Shown piece by piece: positions 58,690 through 64,000 of a stretch of 64,000 nt of DNA. The DNA comes from Cervus elaphus (Eukaryota > Chordata > Mammalia > Artiodactyla > Cervidae). The DNA lies in assembly GCF_910594005.1 (NCBI RefSeq), contig NC_057826.1, positions 78,101,163 through 78,165,162 on the forward strand, written 5' to 3'. Positions within the stretch are counted from its first letter, which is position 1. Every line of letters starts with the position of its first letter. The position numbers and the translations under genes are program-made. Under the pieces are notes generated by a model. It saw only the letters and a list, made by a program, of their open reading frames with translations, did not search any database and had not been told where the DNA came from.

Positions 58690-59565
58690 AATTAGCCCAT
58701 CTCCATAAGTAGGTCATACTGGAGGTTGGCAGAAAAGAGGTCAGAGGAGGAAAATATTCTTTGTTCAGAACTTAGTCAAAGTTGCAGCTTCTGTTCCCCA
58801 ATCCCCTTTCAGCCCTGACACTGGCAGCTGCTTCTCTGTTGGGCCAAAGGGGCCATCCTCCCCAGTCACTCAGAGCACTGTCTTCAAGGACATAAGACAG
58901 CACCCCACAAGGGTACATGGGACATTTCCCTACCAGACAAAAGCCTAGTGCAACAGCAAAGGGCACAGGGAAATGTCTTTGGATGGACATGGACAAACAC
59001 ATCGCTTTTTTAATGAAAGAACAGAAATGAGATTAAAAGGAAAAACTTAGAAACATCTGTGTGATGATGGCAATGAGTGGTCTAGCAGAAGGGTTTCTGC
59101 ATCACTTTCTTCCTGTGGCCCATTCCATTCCAGGACCCCCAGGACAGACCTGGGCGGATGGATAAGAGGAAGCATGCCAGGGAGGGACTGAGGTCCAGCA
59201 GACGTCCTCTATCCCCAGGACCTCTGTTTGGGGGGAAGAGCTTGCTGAAGGCTCTTTGGGCCAGAGCCAGCATGAAGAACACTACCATGGTTTGCTGCCC
59301 AAGGCCTGTGTTTGAAGGAAAGCAGTGAGGAAGAAGTAATACTCCATGGTATTACTGTCGTCACCTCTGGAGCAGCCTATGGAAGGAACAGTCTTGGTCC
59401 AACCAGGTCAGTGATATCTTTTGTGATGGGGCTGTGTGGGACCTCGCCTGACCCTGACCCAAGCACATCTCTCAAGCCATTTGTAGGATCTTCTCTCCAA
59501 TTATCCCCCAGGCATGGAGAGCAAGCAGGTGATATCTCAATTACCAAGGGCTAGCAATTGGTAAT
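58690..59565. other. Expected TEA region, not resolved
   Basis: The T early alpha exon and promoter are expected between TRDV3 and TRAJ61. This unique stretch downstream of the CTCF-like motif is a candidate, but I cannot place the exon. No domain-bearing open frame. Confidence 0.35.
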
Positions 59566-59569
59566 TGTT

Positions 59570-59815
59570 ATCTGGAGCACAGTTTTAAGAAGGATTGTGA
59601 ACTGTATGTAAAATAGATAAGCAACAAGGATTTATTGTATAGCAGAGGGGAATATATTCAATATCTTGGAATAACCTACAATGAAAAATCAGAAATACAT
59701 TTAATATATATTTATATATTAATAAATATATATATAACTGAATCACTTTGTCATACACCTGAAACTAACATAATATTTTAAATCAACTACACTTCAATTT
59801 TTTTTTTTAAAAAGG
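59570..59815 (+). mobile_element. L1 3' fragment
   Basis: Contains 'ggatttattgtatagcagag', an A/T-rich stretch, 'catacacctgaaactaacat' and a T/A tail. Confidence 0.85.
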
Positions 59816-60970
59816 ACTGAGGCTATATCTAGACCCAGAGGAGCAGAGTGATGTGTCTATTAGCAATACCTGCCCTGGGAACAGGAACAGAAGGGAACAC
59901 CACATGGCTTTGTGTTTGCCACCACCCTGCTTAGATGTCAGTCCTGGTAATGAGTCCCGCAGAGAAAGACTAATCAGAGGCAACTCTCTGTTGGATTATC
60001 CTTTTGGTAAAGGGCAAATTTCTAAATCTCTGTCTTTCCCTTGGCTTCCCTGAGACCTCATGGGCCATTTCCCCCGCTATCAATTGCTGTTGCCTGCAGC
60101 CTAAGAAATAAAATTTTGAAAATGAATTAAGATGCTCTATATCTCTCTTTAAAATTTTAAACCCTGTGCCAAAGCCAAACATCTCCCTTGTGTCACTTAT
60201 CCACTGCTTAACAGAGATAATCATACCCAGGCTAGCCAGGAGAGCCCCAGGGATGGGGCCTACCAAGGGAGGGTCCCTGTTCTCTTGAGTCACGAGAAGG
60301 AAGAAGGCAGGAAGGGACTTAGGTGTTCTGATTTCTAGTCCCACTTCTGTCTCTATCTACTGATGTGGCCTTAAGCAACTTTATCCCTCAGGGCTTGGGC
60401 TTCATCTTCTGCTTGGCCCCAGCAGCTGCTAAGTTGCCTTCCAGGTCTTGCACTTTAAGATGCTAATGTATGAAGCTGAGAGCTGAACTAAGAGAATTAT
60501 TGGTTTATATCCCCCTGAGTGGTGCTTAAACTCTGTCATGCCCAGCAAGGGAGGAAAGCAAAGCATGCTTTCTTTTCTTCACTGGGGGGTAGCATCATTT
60601 CTTGATTCAGTATGTGTGTGACTCATCAGAACCTGGAGGTTTGTGCCCTTATGCCAGCTTGGAATCCGGTTATTATTGCATTTGGGAGAAAGAAAGTGCT
60701 GAAAACAGCCTTTGCAGGGAGGTGGGGAAGAAAAGCATTAATTTGACAAGAAAAAAAAAGTCTCCGCATCGTGTGATAACATTTTGATATCTTATTTATC
60801 ATCTTCATCCCTAAAATCTACTCAGCCACCTACTATCTCTGTCCTAACAGAGGGAAGAGGGCAGACCTTTCCCAGGAAAGAGGGGGCCCCTGGGGAGGAC
60901 AGAAGGCTATCTCTGTCTAGTGAGGAAGGAGAACAAAGGTGATGCCACATCCCTTTCAACCATGCTGACA
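59816..60970. other. Intergenic before TRAJ61
   Basis: Unique DNA. An FGKG-like triplet run at about 59,999 has no RSS and no donor, so it is not called as a J segment. Confidence 0.5.
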
Positions 60971-60975
60971 CTTCT

Positions 60976-61003
60976 AGTTTTTGTAAAGGTGTTCGCTTCT
61001 GTG
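60976..61003 (+). promoter_or_regulatory. 12-RSS of TRAJ61
   Basis: Nonamer agtttttgt (60,976-60,984), 12-base spacer, heptamer ttctgtg (60,997-61,003). Spacing and nonamer are kept although the coding part is broken. Confidence 0.85.
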
Positions 61004-61064
61004 GGAATGGGGTTAATAGGAAACTGACATTTTGGAACCAAGACTAGAGGAATCTTGAAACTCA
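61004..61064 (+). pseudogene. TRAJ61: T-cell receptor alpha joining segment 61, pseudogene
   Basis: Sixty-one bases align with human TRAJ61 through 'ggttaataggaaactgacat' and 'actagaggaatc'. One extra T in the TTTT run before GG shifts the frame. Frame from the 5' side: NRKLTFWNQD then stop. Frame matching the J end: a tga just upstream, then HFGTKTRGILKL, where the second FGXG glycine is lysine. Human TRAJ61 is also non-canonical and serves as the psi-J-alpha partner in delta-deleting rearrangements. A donor gtacgt follows. The retained RSS fits that non-coding role, by inference. Confidence 0.9.
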
Positions 61065-61959
61065 GTACGTACTATCTGGCAGAATTAATTTTTTTTTCAT
61101 CTGAAAATTGTCAGAGAGATATTCAAGTGTTCTTTGAGGAAGAGGAACAAAAGATGAATGATTAATACAATTCAACTTAACAGATATTTATTAAGTGCCC
61201 ACAGTTTTCCCCAGGGATCACCTGGGCCAGTTTTGGAGGAGGTGGTTTCATTGCCCTAAGTGAGGAAGGGTTTTGTCAATGAATGAACAATGACAACGGA
61301 TTTATCTTTGAGACCCAGACATGGTTAACTGTGGCCCTGGGTAAGTAGCTTATCTTCGGGGCGGGGGGGGCGGAAATAAGTACACAACAGCATGGATAAT
61401 CTAAAACACAAGATCATCAAAAATGGTATTTTATAATTGACTTTTAGCATGTATTTCATTATTTTGTAGGGCCAGTTTCTCTCCCCAACTGTAAGTTTTC
61501 TTGATCTATTAAATCTATGGGGGGAAAGCTTTTCAAGAATCATAGATTTCTGAAAGTAGGCTCACAGTCAACATAGGAAGAAGTGGTACCTTTTATCTTT
61601 CCAATAATGAAAAAGGGGACCTGACATCCCTCATATACTTGATGCCCACAGGGGTCTCCTTTCCTGTTGTAGGTCAGAACCAACGGTGAACCACCAGGCA
61701 GTTATCATTTTTATAGATCTGTACAACAAGATGGGCAATAAGAAATAGCCTACAAGATGTTCAGAATACGGGAGTCTCAGCTGCCCAGGAAGCCAGAGAA
61801 TTCTGGACCCCTTAACATGATTGGTCCTGGCTTCCTCATGGCCTGAGTTCTGGGCTGCAGAACAACCCTAAGTGACCTTGCTCACCAAGCTGGCCCCCTA
61901 ATCACCCCAGAGACAGGCTGCATCTGAGAAGAGGAAGTCACAGCTCAGCACTAAGAGGA

Positions 61960-61987
61960 ACTTTTGGTAAAGGGCCCAGGCACTGTG
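61960..61987 (+). promoter_or_regulatory. 12-RSS of TRAJ60
   Basis: Nonamer acttttggt (61,960-61,968), 12-base spacer, consensus heptamer cactgtg (61,981-61,987). Confidence 0.9.
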
Positions 61988-62044
61988 TAAACAGCACTGA
62001 GAAATTCACCTTTGGGAAAGGGACTCAGTTAATTGTAAGCCTGG
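61988..62044 (+). CDS. TRAJ60: T-cell receptor alpha joining segment 60
   Basis: Fifty-seven bases with the frame NSTEKFTFGKGTQLIVSL, FGXG intact, and a gtgagt donor with one base left over. LIVSL matches the ending of human TRAJ60, and the position directly after J61 agrees. The consensus heptamer suggests good RAG use, although the nonamer is weak. It adds framework 4 to alpha chains and joins to TRAC, which lies beyond the window. Open here; I recall the human segment as poorly functional. Confidence 0.9.
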
Positions 62045-62208
62045 GTGAGTACCTCCATTTCAGATATAGTGTTAGCAAAACCCCCCTCATCATGTAACAC
62101 CTAGCAACCAGAGAGCTGGCACTGGTGGCTAGATGATGAACTCCCTCATCCACTGGGAAAAGACTATAAATATCGAACCACCTTTCCTGTGGATAAGCAA
62201 GAGCCTGT

Positions 62209-62236
62209 AGTTTATGTAAAGGTGTCTGCTCCTGTG
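62209..62236 (+). promoter_or_regulatory. 12-RSS of TRAJ59
   Basis: Nonamer agtttatgt (62,209-62,217), 12-base spacer, heptamer tcctgtg (62,230-62,236). The spacer 'aaaggtgtctgc' is close to that of TRAJ61 ('aaaggtgttcgc'). Confidence 0.87.
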
Positions 62237-62289
62237 GGAAGCAAGGCAATTTACATTCGGAACCGGGACTCAAGTGAGAGTGAAACTTA
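62237..62289 (+). CDS. TRAJ59: T-cell receptor alpha joining segment 59
   Basis: Fifty-three bases, frame EARQFTFGTGTQVRVKL with FGXG intact and a gtaagt donor. FTFG.GTQVRVKL matches human TRAJ59. The heptamer begins TCC and not CAC, so use may be low. Only 192 bases separate it from TRAJ60. Functional by coding sequence, uncertain by RSS. Confidence 0.9.
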
Positions 62290-63355
62290 GTAAGTACTAG
62301 CTTTAAACCAAAGGTGTCAGTTTATTTGGTTTGGTTTTTGAATTATCTGGAAGCTCCAAACAAAGAACACTTTTCCCTGAGGATTTGGTTCCAAAATTCT
62401 GACTTCAAACTTCTAAAAAGATCTAATGTTAAGGCAGATGGTAGGCTTGAAAAACTATTTCCCTATGTGATAAGTAGAGACCTACTTTTCTTTTCTCCGT
62501 TTATTTGTTTTATTCTGTTTAGGAAATGGGGAGGAGAACAAGACACTCTGGGAGGTTGAGGGGGATAGATTTGCACAGTATTTTTGGATAGATTAGGCCC
62601 AGAAAATCAAATCAAAGAGTAACAGCTCAGAAAGTCTTGAAAGACCACCTAACTCACTTCTTTAATTTTGAAATGAGGACGGTGAAACTCAGAGAGGTTT
62701 GTGAACTTGCTCAAGGTCACACAGCTGAGACTGGTCTGGGACTAAGCCAAGACACCTCACAGCTCAGACCAGGCCAGACCCAAGAGAAAGAAAACATCGT
62801 GGTTCTTGACTAAGCAAGTTTATTTGCACCCCAAACATTCTTTTTCCAAGATTTAGTGAGCTCAGAACAGAACCCCAGGGTTCTAAAGAGAGATAAAATC
62901 ATCACATGCCTGTTTTGTGGGGGAAAGTTGACTAAAGTCGAAACAGCTAAACTTGATCTTAGGGGAAATGTTCAGCCATCTGCAAATGGAGGCAGGGATG
63001 CAAAAAAGCCCAAATGAAAATGCTGGTCTTGTCTTCAGACAATTGACTGTGACCATCAAACACTACCTATAAATTCTGCAGTGCTAATTTCTCTCCCAGT
63101 GGGATTTTATATTCTATGATAAATTGCATCAGCTATGCAATTACTCTGGACCACAGAATGTGTATACAGAATCGACTTGCTGAGCTCTTATGTCTTAAAA
63201 TGGCAATCATATCTCTGGACATATCTCTCAGCCCTGAAGCTCTGGGCTACCACCAAGAAAGATACCATCACTTATCCTGTCTGAAAAGCTTGGAGGTTGA
63301 AGGAAAAACTTAATTCTTGGGAAGCTCAGCAAAGTTGGGTTCACTGAGTTGACCC
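62290..63355. other. TRAJ59-TRAJ58 intergenic
   Basis: Unique DNA with a MIR-type remnant at about 62,655-62,745 ('gaaatgaggacggtgaaact', 'tcaaggtcacacagctgaga'). No additional J core found. Confidence 0.55.
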
Positions 63356-63359
63356 CTCC

Positions 63360-63387
63360 GGTTTTTGCAAAGCCTCGGAGCATTGTG
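63360..63387 (+). promoter_or_regulatory. 12-RSS of TRAJ58
   Basis: Nonamer ggtttttgc (63,360-63,368), 12-base spacer, heptamer cattgtg (63,381-63,387). One mismatch in each. Confidence 0.95.
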
Positions 63388-63450
63388 TTCAACAAACCAG
63401 TGGCTCTAAGATGATATTCGGGAAAGGGACTCAGCTCACAGTGCAACTTG
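63388..63450 (+). CDS. TRAJ58: T-cell receptor alpha joining segment 58
   Basis: Sixty-three bases, frame QQTSGSKMIF followed by GKGTQLTVQL, FGXG intact, and a gtaagt donor with one base left over. QQTSGS and GTQLTV match human TRAJ58. RSS and coding core are both good, so it is the best-equipped TRAJ in the window. It joins TRAV segments upstream and splices to TRAC outside the window. Confidence 0.95.
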
Positions 63451-64000
63451 GTAAGTGGAGAAAGCACTGAACCCTCTTCTTGAAAACGGTATGAGACCCT
63501 TTTACAGCAGTTCATGGGTATGTGACTTCTTGACCCATCTCTGCTCATATGCAAGTTCTGCCTGGCTAAATGATACCCTCTCCATATCCTCCGAGACTGT
63601 CTAGTCATGAAGGTGCACCCATGCAGCTAAATACAGCTTTTGCTAAATTCTCACAAAATCACTTACCCTTCTCATCAAACTGCTGGGTAGTTCTTCTGTT
63701 ACCCTCATAGCCCTGCTGGTTTACCAATTAGAGGAAGAGAAGCACTCAGGGACTTGGAGATTTTTAGGGCATTGTGAAAAGAGGATCACTGCCAGTGTGT
63801 TTGGCTTCTGGGGAGGAAAATAATGATGATTTTTAATTGCTTACTATGTGCTAGGCAATGGGCTGCATGTTTTCCATCCATTATCACAGCAAATCCTTAT
63901 ACCGGCTATGTGGGTTAAGTGTTATTAATATCGTCATTTTATAGAAGAGAACTTTTTTCATTTTTATATTTTAATATTCTTTTGGAAGCTCAGAGAGAGG
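63451..64000. other. DNA after TRAJ58
   Basis: Unique, with a MIR-type remnant at about 63,825-63,960 ('gcttactatgtgctaggcaa', 'tcattttatagaagagaac'). The next J segment (TRAJ57) is expected beyond the window. Confidence 0.55.

Noticed and set aside
59985..60030. FGKG-like reading before TRAJ61
   Set aside because: No upstream heptamer/nonamer pair and no splice donor after it.

Overview
This window is mammalian germline DNA from the T-cell receptor alpha/delta (TRA/TRD) locus of a bovid. The organism call rests on dense BovB (RTE) LINEs, Bov-tA-type SINEs whose tail derives from BovB, cetartiodactyl tRNA-Glu (CHR-type) SINEs and ruminant-type L1 3' ends, plus receptor segments closest to known cattle and sheep sequences as remembered. 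I cannot separate cattle from other bovids by eye. No bacterial or viral gene organisation is present.

Layout, left to right on the + strand. About 1-14.9 kb and 20.1-33.1 kb are two diverged copies of a large segmental duplication. Each copy ends with one TRDD segment carrying a 12-RSS on its 5' side and a 23-RSS on its 3' side (14,783-14,795 and 33,034-33,044). The copies differ by private LINE and SINE insertions, several with readable target-site duplications. The 5.2 kb between them holds a Bov-tA, a BovB reverse-transcriptase fragment and a 5'-truncated L1 with target-site duplication. From 34 kb on comes the TRDJ cluster in the order J1, J4, J2, J3 (34,022; 40,287; 41,744; 44,102), with J2 a pseudogene. 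The TRD enhancer signature (RUNX, Myb and GATA sites) lies near 45.57 kb, between J3 and TRDC.

TRDC occupies 46,743 to about 50,500 in four exons. Exon 1 as written carries a one-base gain in an A-run that causes a premature stop. TRDV3 follows in inverted orientation (52,940-53,524, minus strand) with an exact 23-RSS. A strong CTCF-like motif at 58.67 kb sits where the TEA/BEAD-1 boundary is expected. The window closes with the first TRAJ segments: J61 (pseudogene), J60, J59 and J58.

How it works together: RAG joins 12-RSS to 23-RSS ends. Upstream V segments, or TRDV3 by inversion, join one or more TRDD and then a TRDJ, and the transcript splices to TRDC under control of the delta enhancer. 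Rearrangement to TRAJ segments deletes TRDC. Nothing here is a wholly new system. The points most worth checking are the TRDC frameshift, the TRDD-bearing duplication with D segments open in all frames, the stop codon inside the J2 FGXG motif, the enhancer and CTCF candidates, and a paralogue-specific inverted repeat.
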